Part shown: piece after piece, positions 48,260 to 57,439 of the stretch | How the letters are laid out: the number at the start of each line of letters is the position of its first letter | How positions within the stretch are numbered: the first letter of the stretch is position 1 | From: Calditrichia bacterium | GTDB lineage: Bacteria; Calditrichota; Calditrichia; RBG-13-44-9; J075 | Direction: 5' to 3' | DNA length: 64,000 nt | Assembly: GCA_028284445.1 (NCBI GenBank) | Contig: JANQRS010000023.1 | Span: 101,331-165,330 of the forward strand | Translations under genes and position numbers: made by a program | Notes under the pieces: generated by a model | What the model was told of the DNA's origin: nothing | The model's database searches: none | What the model saw: only the letters and a program-made list of their open reading frames with translations

Positions 48260-49678
48260 TTATTTCAGGAAAACCATGCGGCGGGTTGCAACAATTGCGT
48301 TGTTGATTTTCAAGCGGTAGAAATAGATACCTGCGGCCTGAACATCCCCGTTGCCGCTACTCCCGTTCCACTGACGTTCGTAACTACCGGCAGCCAATTC
48401 TTCATCCACCAGGGTGGTAATTTTGCTACCCAGCAGGTCAAAGACTTCCAGCGTGACGCGAGCGCGTTTGGTCAGAGTAAAGGGAATATTGGTTGAGGGG
48501 TTAAACGGATTCGGATAATTCTGCGCAAGCTGAAATTCATCAATATGCGCCTCATCTTCTTCCAGGCCGGTCAACAGCGCCCGCCGGGTATACTTAACCG
48601 CACCGGTCAAGGGCGACTTTGTGGCAACTTCCCAATAGGCAATATGCGGATTTTCATTGCTATCCAGTCCCAGTGAGGTCATTTGCCCGAAGATAACCGA
48701 GGTGGCGGTTTCATCGAGGATCGTTTCGATATCCCAATTGGCACCATTCTGAATCGCCAGCTTGAGAATTTTCTCGTCGCTGTAGCTGATATGCGGCTGA
48801 TTGGCGCTATTCAGCTTAATCGAGGTCATATTACGCGCACCGTCAAATCCACGATACACATAGTGAAGGCTATCAACCAGAGACAATGTCCAGGCGCTGC
48901 CGTCATGAAAGGCGTATTTCACGATGCCGGTGCTATCCTGGATATTCTGGTAATAACTGATATGAAGATTATCAGAGCCATCAATTGCCAGCGATGAAAA
49001 CTGACCGGCTTCCATGGAGTCGACGGTCTCAATGGTCCATACCCCGCCACTTCGCGTGGCATGTTTCAATGTGCGGCCAACATGATCAAAATAGGTGATA
49101 TGCGGATCTCCTTGACTATCAAGAGCCAATGAAGTCGCGTTTGCATATTCAATCGAACCGGAGGGTATCAGCTCAACTGTCCAGGTATTGCCGTCATATA
49201 CAGCATATTCGATACCGGGACCGGCGAACTGGGCCGGATCGACGCTGCTGGTATGGATATTCCCATTGTCATCAACGAGGATGCTGTTATCCCAACCATC
49301 GTGACCGGTGCTGACAATTCTATCTACTTGCCAGTCACCATTTATTTGATAGACGCGCATCTGATCTTCGTTGTCGTGATCGTGATAGTTGATATGCGGA
49401 ACATCTTGCCCATCAAGCGCCACAGACAGCGGGCCGTAGAAATAGCCGGTGGTTGCCGTATCGACATCAAAGACGGTTCCTGACGACGGTAAAGTACCGT
49501 GAGTAATCCAGCCTTCGAGGGACTCCAGCATATAACTAATGTGAACGGTATTATCAGTTGCGATGGCCATGGAGGGCTTTACCCCATCGCCAAGTGTGAT
49601 GTGCTCCCAGGTTTGCGCTGAAAGCATTGTTGAACAGATCACAGCCGTGATCAGAACATTCATCCGGAAAATTCGCAT
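48260..49678 (-). CDS. Secreted beta-propeller protein with Por (type IX) sorting domain
   Basis: A 472-residue protein. Signal peptide at residues 1-21, then about seven repeats around (L/I)A(L/I)D..(D/N).(P/L)HI(S/T)Y (for example SVALDGQDVPHINY, SLALDSQGDPHITY), expected to fold as a propeller. The last 85 residues form a C-terminal sorting domain beginning FQLAQNYPNPFNPSTNI and ending in a strand pair with AAGIYFYRLK and MVFLK. It should be exported by Sec and then the type IX system. Function of the propeller is unknown. First of three such neighbours. Confidence 0.8.
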   Translation of the reverse strand: MRIFRMNVLITAVICSTMLSAQTWEHITLGDGVKPSMAIATDNTVHISYMLESLEGWITHGTLPSSGTVFDVDTATTGYFYGPLSVALDGQDVPHINYHDHDNEDQMRVYQINGDWQVDRIVSTGHDGWDNSILVDDNGNIHTSSVDPAQFAGPGIEYAVYDGNTWTVELIPSGSIEYANATSLALDSQGDPHITYFDHVGRTLKHATRSGGVWTIETVDSMEAGQFSSLAIDGSDNLHISYYQNIQDSTGIVKYAFHDGSAWTLSLVDSLHYVYRGFDGARNMTSIKLNSANQPHISYSDEKILKLAIQNGANWDIETILDETATSVIFGQMTSLGLDSNENPHIAYWEVATKSPLTGAVKYTRRALLTGLEEDEAHIDEFQLAQNYPNPFNPSTNIPFTLTKRARVTLEVFDLLGSKITTLVDEELAAGSYERQWNGSSGNGDVQAAGIYFYRLKINNAIVATRRMVFLK

Positions 49679-49839
49679 TGCGATCCCTTTCCCTAAGATT
49701 ATACGAGGTATAATTTATGTGCCCGGACCTCCGAATTATGTTGATAAAACAGCGGGTTTCATCAACATACTTCCGGCACATAAGTTAGGAGATCACCTCA
49801 CAGATGCTGTGACCGGATCGATCAATCGGCAGCAGGAGA

Positions 49840-52383
49840 TTATTTCAAAAGCATCATTTTGCGGGTCTCGATTCGACCCTCGACTTCAAGAATGTAGAGA
49901 TAAACGCCTGAGGCTACCTGATTGCCGCTATCATTGCGCCCTTCCCAGCGCACCAGGCGATGCCCGGCACTTTGCCGTTCATTCACGAGAGTCTTTACGG
50001 TTTGTCCCAGCGTATTGACGATTGTCAGCTTGACATTCGTTGCGCTCGCCAGCGAATACTCAATCGTGGTAGCGGGATTAAAAGGATTCGGATAGTTCTG
50101 GAAAAGGCGGAAATCAACCGGCGTGCGAGCCCGATCATCAATACCGGTAGCATCATCAAGATTATACGAATACATCGAACGCCCGTACGTCGCTGCCACA
50201 AGCTTACGAGTCGGCTGATGGAGGGTCAGGTCCGTTACCGGCACCAGCGGAAAATCCGCACCAAGCAGCTGCCAGTTAATACCTGCATCTGCGGTATAAA
50301 AGACCCCGGCATCACTGGCCACATAAAGATTGGCGTTTACGGTATCTATAATGACATCGTTCAAAGGTAGTTCCGGCAGATTCCCGGAAATATCTTCCCA
50401 GCTTGCACCGGCATTGTTTGTGCGGAAAATATGCGGCAAGTATTCATCATAACGGTAGCCGGAAAGTGTGACATAGGCAGTCATTTCATCATGCGGATCA
50501 ACCGCCAGGCGCGTTACCCAGCGCTCTGGCAAGTCCGCCGATATCTGCGTCCAATCGCTGCCACCGTTCAAGGTGACCCATACATTGCTGTCGTCGGTTC
50601 CGGCATAAATGACCTGATCGTTGGTTCGGGCAACGGCTATTGTTGTTACCGTGCCAAAAGGCAAGTTACCATTCCCGGGGCCATTACTGAGATCTTCGCT
50701 AATCGCGGTCCATGACGTGGCCCGGTTCTCCGTCCGATACACTTTATCTGTGCCGAAGTAGAGCACTGCCGGATTGTTCGGATCCATTACCAGCGGCGAA
50801 TTCCAATTGCTGCGATCACTAAAATCAACACCGTTTAAAGCCGAAACGAAGCTGTTACCGCCGTTGGTTGAGCGCACCAGATTGCCCCACTGGCTTTCCG
50901 CATACACAAAATTGTTATCGGTTGGATCAACCAGTACGTAGAAGCCATCGCCGCCCCAAATGAACTGCCAGTCGTTTAATCCGCCTGTCAGGGTGCGATT
51001 GGTGCCGTTGTCCTGAGTGCCGCCATAAAGGCGTTCGGGAAATTGGTAGTCTATTTCGGAAGTATAAAATTGGGTAATTGGCAAGTTTGGTGATTTAGTG
51101 TAAGAGCTTCCGCCATTCTCGGAAACATAAATCCCGCCATCGTTGCCGGCAACGACGTAGTCTGAATTTGTCGGGTGGATATAAAGTCCGTGCTGATCGA
51201 CATGGATACCGCCGGAGCTGTAAAACCAACTATCTCCGCCATTGGTGGTTTTGTAGATCTCCAGGCCCATGGCATAAGCAATATCCGGATTTGCCGGATC
51301 GACGCGAATATTGCCGAACCACCAGCCAAAGGAGCTGTAGATATTCGACAATGAGCCGTCGTTGGTGCGTGTCCAGGTGTCGCCATTGTCTGTGGTTTTA
51401 TAGATGCCATCGAAAAAGCCGGGCACATCTGCGTAAATTGTGTAAAGGATATTCGGATTCGATTGAGATATGGAAATCCCAATTCGGCCAACATCCGGGG
51501 CATTGTTGGGCAGATTGTCAGTTAATTCCTGCCAGGTATCGCCGCCGTCGTAGCTACGATAGAGGCCGCTGGTAACCCCGCCATAGGCGCGGCCATTCGG
51601 ATAGCGAATACGCTCCCACATGGCGGCATAAAGCGTATCGGGATTGTCGGGATGGATGACCACATCAATACAGCCGGTCGAGTCTGAGAGAAATAAAACC
51701 TGCTCCCAGTTGTTACCGCCATCGGTCGTGCGATAGAGGCCGCGTTGACTGCTGGTATTGTATAATTTGCCCATCGCGGCAACGAAAATGCGCTGCGAAT
51801 CCTGCGGATCCACCGCCACCCGGCCGATATAACAGGTTTCCTCCAGGCCAAGATGCTCCCAGGTATCACCGGAATCCGTCGATTTGTAAACGCCATAGCC
51901 AAGATAGGTTTGGGATCCACCACCACCGTTCGCTTCTCCGGTGCCGACATAAATCGTTTTGCTATCTGATGGATCAAGCACCAGGTCACCAATCGACTGA
52001 CTGAGCGGTTCATCAAAAATAGCGGTCCAGCTCTGACCCGCATCTGCAGAGCGCCAGAGTCCACCGGAGGCGGCGCCGGCATAAATGGTATCGGTATTGG
52101 TGGGACTCAGCTCAACATCGGTGATGCGGCCGCCAATATTGCTCGGCCCGGCCAACTCCCAGGTATCGAGTTTGCGATTCCGTTCGGCCTTCATGGCTTT
52201 TGTGCGCTGCAATCCATCGAAATAGACTTTTTCATTGATTTCACCGTACGGGAAGGCACGCTGAGAAAAGAACCAGTCATTTGGTTGAGACTTAAATGAT
52301 TTCATCTCTTCCGGTTGCATCCAAACCAATATGGCTATTACAGCCAAAGCTGAAAAGCCAATCATTGCCCATAAACGCTTCAT
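49840..52383 (-). CDS. Secreted sortilin/BNR-repeat protein with Por sorting domain
   Basis: An 847-residue protein with an N-terminal signal/anchor segment (residues 8-24). More than eight Asp-box repeats (S.D.G.TW, such as GLWRSADAGQSW, GVYKSTDSGDTW, GLYRTTDGGNNW) predict one or two large propellers like the VPS10/sortilin or xyloglucanase fold. The C-terminus has FRLFQNYPNPFNPATTI and ends MMLLK. The family includes glycosidases and binding proteins, and no catalytic pair can be assigned. It lies 161 bases upstream of the 48260 gene and probably has its own promoter. Confidence 0.8.
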   Translation of the reverse strand: MKRLWAMIGFSALAVIAILVWMQPEEMKSFKSQPNDWFFSQRAFPYGEINEKVYFDGLQRTKAMKAERNRKLDTWELAGPSNIGGRITDVELSPTNTDTIYAGAASGGLWRSADAGQSWTAIFDEPLSQSIGDLVLDPSDSKTIYVGTGEANGGGGSQTYLGYGVYKSTDSGDTWEHLGLEETCYIGRVAVDPQDSQRIFVAAMGKLYNTSSQRGLYRTTDGGNNWEQVLFLSDSTGCIDVVIHPDNPDTLYAAMWERIRYPNGRAYGGVTSGLYRSYDGGDTWQELTDNLPNNAPDVGRIGISISQSNPNILYTIYADVPGFFDGIYKTTDNGDTWTRTNDGSLSNIYSSFGWWFGNIRVDPANPDIAYAMGLEIYKTTNGGDSWFYSSGGIHVDQHGLYIHPTNSDYVVAGNDGGIYVSENGGSSYTKSPNLPITQFYTSEIDYQFPERLYGGTQDNGTNRTLTGGLNDWQFIWGGDGFYVLVDPTDNNFVYAESQWGNLVRSTNGGNSFVSALNGVDFSDRSNWNSPLVMDPNNPAVLYFGTDKVYRTENRATSWTAISEDLSNGPGNGNLPFGTVTTIAVARTNDQVIYAGTDDSNVWVTLNGGSDWTQISADLPERWVTRLAVDPHDEMTAYVTLSGYRYDEYLPHIFRTNNAGASWEDISGNLPELPLNDVIIDTVNANLYVASDAGVFYTADAGINWQLLGADFPLVPVTDLTLHQPTRKLVAATYGRSMYSYNLDDATGIDDRARTPVDFRLFQNYPNPFNPATTIEYSLASATNVKLTIVNTLGQTVKTLVNERQSAGHRLVRWEGRNDSGNQVASGVYLYILEVEGRIETRKMMLLK

Positions 52384-52430
52384 CCAATCCTCCGAATATA
52401 TGATGCTTTTGTGAGATCAGGTTAAACGTG

Positions 52431-52454
52431 CGCGGCAGAGCCGCAGCACGAGGT
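52431..52454. repeat. Short intergenic repeat, copy 2
   Basis: CGCGGCAGAGCC followed by GCAGCACGAGGT matches 35096-35121 with few changes. Here it lies in a larger hairpin (GCGGC-AGA-GCCGC inside CGTGC...GCACG). The 157-base gap also carries two GATACTG units (52463-52476) and two reverse GATGCTT units (52494-52507). Confidence 0.6.
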
Positions 52455-52540
52455 GGTAGCTTGATACTGGATACTGGAAATGAACTTCAAGACAAGCATC
52501 AAGCATCTCAAATATAACAATCATGATGATGTATATACGC

Positions 52541-53995
52541 TTACTTCAGAAATACCAACTGCCTGGTCCCGACAACGTTGCCATTTGCCTTCATGCGATA
52601 GAAGTAGATACCGGCTGCTTGTATATTGCCGTTGCGATCAATACCAGGCCAGTCGCGGCGATGCTCACCGGCACCAAGCATATCATCAACCAGCGTCAAC
52701 ACTTCACGGCCGAGATGGTCAAAAATAGTGATTTCGACATGTGCCGGCTCCGAGAGCTGGAAGGGAATGCGTGTTACCGGATTAAAGGGGTTCGGGAAAT
52801 TCTGCAATAATTCAAACCGGTCCGGGATGGTTTCCTCGGTATTGCCGGTATCGGTTGGATTGGTTGGAACAAAGCGATGAATGCGTCCATCAAAAGCAGC
52901 GATGTACAATTCTCTTGCTTCATCCTGTCCAAAAGATGCAATAGAGAGGTTAGTATCGTCGACCTGGGTATTTACGGTTGGATTGACACCATCATATTCC
53001 AGTGACCAAATGGTTCCGAAGACGTAGTCTGCATAAATATATTTGCCGACCAGATCCGGCACGGTGCTGCCGCGATAGACATAGCCGCCGGTGACAGACA
53101 ATCCCAGGCTGTGACTGTATTCCCAAACCGGCGGTGTATGCTCGATGCCGCCGCAGTTGTTGGAGTTGAAGGTATGGTTGCCTTCGAAACAGCGCCAGCC
53201 ATAGTTCTTGCCACTTTCAATAATGTCAATTTCTTCCCAATCGCCCTGACCAACGTCTGCCAGCCACAACCAACCGGTATCTTCATCGAAGCTAAAGCGC
53301 CAGGGGTTGCGAATACCAAATGCGTAGATTTCGTCAAGTGCAGTTGTATCGCTAACAAAAGGATTGTCTGCAGGAATCGTATACGGGATCTGCGCAGTGG
53401 CGTTGTTGACATCAATGCGCAGCATTTTGCCAAGCAGCGTATTCATGCGCTGGCCGGCGTTCAGCGGATCGCCGCCAAGCCCGCCGTCCCCAGTACCGAT
53501 ATAGAGATAGCCATCTTCCGGTCCAAACGCAATTTGTCCGGCATTGTGATTGGAATACGGTTTGTGAATTGCGATGATGCGCAATTCGCTTTCCGGATCA
53601 GCCACATCCGGATCGCTTGCCGATACTGAAAAACGGCTGATATGAGTGCTGTCTGTTTGATTCGAGGTATAGTTGACGAAAAAATAGCCGTTATTGACAT
53701 AATCGGGGTGAAATGCCAGGCCCAGCAACCCTTCTTCATTTGCGGAGTCATCTACGATATTAGAAATATCCAGGAAGTGGGTGGTATCGGTAGCATTGGA
53801 GTCATTTTGGAACACAGCGATGATGCCGGACTGCTGAGCAACAAACAGGCGATCGGATCCATCGCCGGCATTTTGAATATCGATCGGGCGCGAGAAGTTC
53901 AAATTGGGAAAAGCGACCTCGATTTCGTATTGAGCCCACAGCGGCATCAAGAGCGACAGGCTCAATGCCAGGAAAATGATTCGATGAAATTGCAT
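52541..53995 (-). CDS. Secreted PQQ-dependent sugar dehydrogenase-like protein with Por sorting domain
   Basis: A 484-residue protein. Signal peptide at 1-21, then a six-bladed propeller of the glucose/sorbosone dehydrogenase family: FSRPIDIQNAGDGSDRLFV, EEGLLGLAFHPDYVNNGYFF, YSNHNAGQIAFGPEDGYLYI, GDGGLGGDPLNAGQ, IYAFGIRNPWRFSFD and GYVYRGS. These match the soluble aldose dehydrogenases, where PQQ and Ca2+ bind in the centre. The C-terminus has FELLQNFPNPFNPVTRI and ends LVFLK. It should oxidise sugars outside the cell. AAGGGG lies seven bases before the ATG. Confidence 0.85.
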   Translation of the reverse strand: MQFHRIIFLALSLSLLMPLWAQYEIEVAFPNLNFSRPIDIQNAGDGSDRLFVAQQSGIIAVFQNDSNATDTTHFLDISNIVDDSANEEGLLGLAFHPDYVNNGYFFVNYTSNQTDSTHISRFSVSASDPDVADPESELRIIAIHKPYSNHNAGQIAFGPEDGYLYIGTGDGGLGGDPLNAGQRMNTLLGKMLRIDVNNATAQIPYTIPADNPFVSDTTALDEIYAFGIRNPWRFSFDEDTGWLWLADVGQGDWEEIDIIESGKNYGWRCFEGNHTFNSNNCGGIEHTPPVWEYSHSLGLSVTGGYVYRGSTVPDLVGKYIYADYVFGTIWSLEYDGVNPTVNTQVDDTNLSIASFGQDEARELYIAAFDGRIHRFVPTNPTDTGNTEETIPDRFELLQNFPNPFNPVTRIPFQLSEPAHVEITIFDHLGREVLTLVDDMLGAGEHRRDWPGIDRNGNIQAAGIYFYRMKANGNVVGTRQLVFLK

Positions 53996-54632
53996 ATCTA
54001 AACCCCTTTATTTTTTCGGAGGTGTGATTTTTTTCAGGAAAATGCCTCAGGTAATATAATGTTATTCAAGCGGGTCCCTTATTCCATTATCACAGAGTGG
54101 ATGTCTACCACCATTTCAAATGGAGAAAAGAACCTTTGCCCTGCGAAAATATTATACAGGTAAGTCGAGGGTTTCCCTGTTTATGAAAAATACCAGCGAC
54201 CTCAATTTGATGAGGATCATAGCCAATTTTGTGGAAAAATTCTAGCTTTTAGCGAGCTACCAGAATCATAACTCGCAATATCAGGACAATATGTGCACAT
54301 TTGCCGCGGAAATTCACCGGAATTGCCCGTTGCAAATCAGTAGATATTATCACCGGACAGCCGTGGAAACTATGGAGATTCTGGGTGCCGCTGCCGGTGT
54401 CAGGAACAGAGGCTAAAATCGTACCAAGCGACAACTGAGCAGGTTTTCGTGGTACACGAAGGCCGTTAGAATTAAGCATTTCTGAATGAATTTTCAATTT
54501 GTGTGAAGCAAAAATATGTGACGCGCTCTACAAATGCCATCTATGAAAATGCTTATTCTCTAATTGCTATTTAGCTGCAAAACGGTTAATTTTATAGCGG
54601 ATATGGATAGCTTACCTAGTAATGAGGGTCAA
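53996..54632. other. 637-base divergent intergenic region
   Basis: It separates the minus-strand sugar dehydrogenase gene from the plus-strand FHA gene and should hold both promoters. An 82-codon minus-strand frame (54249-54497) has no ribosome site or recognisable family. No tRNA, strong terminator or repeat is seen. It could contain decayed coding sequence. Confidence 0.5.
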
Positions 54633-55868
54633 ATGCCTGTAAAATTTATTGTGACAAAAGAATCTGATGCTGAATGGCGTCATGAATGTCAATTTGAAGA
54701 TGAGATCATAACAATCGGTCGCAACAACTCGAATAATCTTGTGTTAGACGACCCGAATAAGGTTGTTTCGCGAAAACACGCAACGATTAAACGCGAAGGC
54801 CCGAATTTTGTTCTTGTCGATTTAGGCAGCCGTAATTCGACCACGCTGAATGAGAACAAAATCGACTCCAAAAAACCATATCCCCTTGAAAGCGGTGACC
54901 AAATAAAAATTGGCGATTTCATCGTTCACTATTTTGACACACCGCCGCAAGATGATGATGTTGTGCCGGATCACGGTGACGATCCATCCAGTGAACGTAC
55001 TGTCCTTTGGCATAATCCCTTTACAGAAGAAGTCTTCGAATTGAAAGCGGCTTTCAAAAAGCTGCAGGATAAATATCAGCAGGAAGACAAAATCTTGCGC
55101 AAGTCAGCGCTAGAGCAGGCAATTACCGAAATGTTGATCGAAACCGATAAAGATGATGTTGGCCGGATCATGGTTAAGGAAATGGCCGGACATTTTGATG
55201 TCGCCCTGCCGGCAGCCGAAGCACCGGCAGCTCTCCCGTCGCCGGATGGTCAGGCAGCGGAACCGATCGTCTCCAGCGCCCCGCCTGTGATCAATTCCGA
55301 GCCGGCTGTTGTGGACGTTATCGATTTCAGCGACAAACAGGTAAACAATTCCGTTGAGATGTTTATCAACGCCACTATTTCGATGGTCAAGGAAGCCTGG
55401 AAATTCCGCAGTGAGTTTATTGGAATTGCCACTATCGAATCGCAAGGGTCGCTTCATTCAGCAACCACGCAGCAGCTGAAAGATTTCCTCTTCGATCCCG
55501 ATCTCTCTGCCTCTGAAGCAAAGCGTCGCCTGGTTATGATCAAGATGCAAATTGATGAACTACAGTTGCACTATCAGGCATTGCAGAGTGGCTACAAGGC
55601 AGCATTGAAAGAAGGTCCGCAGAAACTATTACAGATGCTGGATCCGGTTGCCCTGGAAAAGCACTTCGGTAAAAAAGCCAATGGTATGCTGCCCTTCTAT
55701 GCAAAAGTAAAAGTCTATGAAAGCCTTAAGCAGAAGATCAACGAAATTCAGGAAGAAGGCACTGCCGGTTTTGAGCACAATATCCTGAGACCTGCCTTCA
55801 TCGAAAGATATATGCGCACGATGTCCGGCGTTCATCGACAAACAACATCCGACTCGCGGCTCTTCTAA
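54633..55868 (+). CDS. FHA-domain protein resembling TagH/Fha of type VI secretion
   Basis: A 411-residue protein. Residues 1-105 are an FHA domain with the phosphothreonine-binding pattern IGRNNSNNLVLDD (Arg30), VSRKHA and DLGSRNSTTLN. A Pro/Ala-rich linker follows. The C-terminal 180 residues run MVKEAWKFRSEFIG, then LHYQALQSGYKAALKEGPQK, LDPVALEKHFGKK, KVKVYESLKQKI and FIERYMRTM, which parallels the TagH C-terminal domain (HQxAxxxGxRAALxxxxxxxDPxALE). GAGGG lies four bases before the ATG at 54633; an upstream in-frame ATG (54564) lacks a site. No other type VI gene is in the window. Confidence 0.72.
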   Translation: MPVKFIVTKESDAEWRHECQFEDEIITIGRNNSNNLVLDDPNKVVSRKHATIKREGPNFVLVDLGSRNSTTLNENKIDSKKPYPLESGDQIKIGDFIVHYFDTPPQDDDVVPDHGDDPSSERTVLWHNPFTEEVFELKAAFKKLQDKYQQEDKILRKSALEQAITEMLIETDKDDVGRIMVKEMAGHFDVALPAAEAPAALPSPDGQAAEPIVSSAPPVINSEPAVVDVIDFSDKQVNNSVEMFINATISMVKEAWKFRSEFIGIATIESQGSLHSATTQQLKDFLFDPDLSASEAKRRLVMIKMQIDELQLHYQALQSGYKAALKEGPQKLLQMLDPVALEKHFGKKANGMLPFYAKVKVYESLKQKINEIQEEGTAGFEHNILRPAFIERYMRTMSGVHRQTTSDSRLF

Positions 55869-56182
55869 TATTCTGCATAGCATCCGGACAGCTCAGTCCG
55901 GTCATTGTTTCCAATCTTAGATTGCCGGTTCGTCGCTAGACGAATCCAACTTATGCTGTACGCCCTTTCCTTTTTCTCATCTTTAGACACTATGTCCTTT
56001 CCTTAACAAAAAATACGTGCCTGTTATGTAGCGGTACATTAACTTGTAAGGGCTGCAAGATATGGAATGAAATTTCGTTCATATGTATTGAGCCGTAAAA
56101 ATCCCCCCTATATGTCCCCCCAGGGGGACATATAGGGGGGATTCTACAACCACCATTCAGAGGAAACGCAAAAGGTCTGCTT
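55869..56182. other. 314-base gap with hairpins
   Basis: Between the FHA and M48 genes. It contains a 6-bp hairpin (55929-55944, TTCGTC/GACGAA) and the 44-base palindrome described separately. No gene is visible. The M48 promoter should be here. Confidence 0.5.
56100..56143. repeat. Perfect 44-bp C/G-run palindrome
   Basis: Two 21-base arms, each holding a run of six and a run of five C (or G) around TATATGT, meet at a 2-base centre. It lies 40 bases before the M48 ATG. As RNA it would be an extremely stable hairpin that could act as a terminator for the FHA transcript or insulate the next gene; no T run follows. Confidence 0.85.
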
Positions 56183-57430
56183 ATGAATATCTACGGAATG
56201 ATTGTCCTTGCTACGCTGCTGGTGAGCTTTGTCGTTGACCTGATGACGGAGATTCTCAATCTGCGCGCCCTGAAAGCAGAGCTGCCGAAAGAATTTGAAG
56301 ATGTATATGATGCTGAGAAGTATCAGAAATCGCAGGAATACACCCGCGAACGAACCAAGTTTGGTTTCATCACCGGCATCTTCGGCATTGTAGTTACACT
56401 GACTTTCTGGTTCGCCGGTGGCTTCAATATTGTGGATCAGTGGGTACGAGATCTCGGGTATGGCTCAATCGTCAATGGGCTGATCTACATGGGCATCCTG
56501 ATGTTTGGCCGCTCACTTATTTCCCTGCCCTTCAGCATTTACTCAACATTCGTCATTGAAGAGAAATATGGCTTTAATAAAACCACCCCGAAGACATTTG
56601 TCCTGGATATGATTAAGGGAATTGCGCTGGGTATCATCATCGGCGGCGCGCTGTTGGCAGGCATCCTGGCCTTTTTTGACAAAGCCGGTCCCAATGCCTG
56701 GCTCTACTGCTGGGTTGCCACAACCGTCTTCACCCTCTTTATGCAGTTCATTGCCCCAACCTGGATTATGCCGCTCTTCAATAAATTTACGCCGCTTGAG
56801 GATGGTGAGCTGAGAACGGCAATCATGTCATATGCGCAATCTGTCAATTTCCCGCTCACAAACCTATTCGTTATGGATGGCTCGAAGCGCTCAACGAAGT
56901 CTAACGCCTTTTTTACCGGCTTCGGAAAGAACAAGCGCATCGCCCTGTTCGATACCCTGATCGAAAATCAAACCGTCGGTGAACTGGTTGCCGTGCTGGC
57001 GCACGAAATCGGCCACTACAAGAAGAAGCACATCATTCAAAGTATGGTCATCAGCATTGCACACATGGGCGTCATGTTTTACCTGCTCTCGATTTTCCTG
57101 AATCACAAGGGGCTGTTTGACGCCTTTTACATGGAATCGATGTCTACTTATGCAGGTTTGATCTTCTTCGGCATGCTTTTTTCTCCGATCGAACAAATTC
57201 TCTCCGTTTTCATGCAGATATTCTCGCGGAAGAACGAATTCGAAGCAGATCGCTATGCGACGGAAACCACCAGTCAGCCGGAGAATATGATCAACGCATT
57301 GAAAAAACTATCCGCCCACAACCTCTCGAACCTGACGCCGCATCCGTGGTATGTGTTCCTGAACTATTCGCATCCGCCGGTCCTTGAACGCATTCAAGCG
57401 ATTCGGAAAATTCCTGTTGAAACCAGTTGA
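56183..57430 (+). CDS. M48 family membrane metalloprotease (Ste24/CAAX protease 1 type)
   Basis: A 415-residue integral membrane zinc protease. It has the N-terminal Ste24 domain (FEDVYDAEKYQKSQEYTRERTK and IEEKYGFNKTTPKTF), several membrane segments, the zinc motif HEIGHYKKKH (His274, Glu275, His278) and the third ligand in NEFEADRYA. Eukaryotic relatives process prenylated proteins; bacterial ones probably act in membrane protein quality control. It is followed nine bases later by a dehydratase gene. Confidence 0.92.
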   Translation: MNIYGMIVLATLLVSFVVDLMTEILNLRALKAELPKEFEDVYDAEKYQKSQEYTRERTKFGFITGIFGIVVTLTFWFAGGFNIVDQWVRDLGYGSIVNGLIYMGILMFGRSLISLPFSIYSTFVIEEKYGFNKTTPKTFVLDMIKGIALGIIIGGALLAGILAFFDKAGPNAWLYCWVATTVFTLFMQFIAPTWIMPLFNKFTPLEDGELRTAIMSYAQSVNFPLTNLFVMDGSKRSTKSNAFFTGFGKNKRIALFDTLIENQTVGELVAVLAHEIGHYKKKHIIQSMVISIAHMGVMFYLLSIFLNHKGLFDAFYMESMSTYAGLIFFGMLFSPIEQILSVFMQIFSRKNEFEADRYATETTSQPENMINALKKLSAHNLSNLTPHPWYVFLNYSHPPVLERIQAIRKIPVETS

Positions 57431-57439
57431 GGTAATCCG

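Noticed and set aside
54249..54497. 82-codon minus-strand frame
   Set aside because: No ribosome site, no recognised motif, and it is isolated in a divergent regulatory gap.
54633..55868. A type VI secretion cluster
   Set aside because: Only the TagH-like gene is present; no sheath, baseplate, tube or ATPase gene was found nearby.
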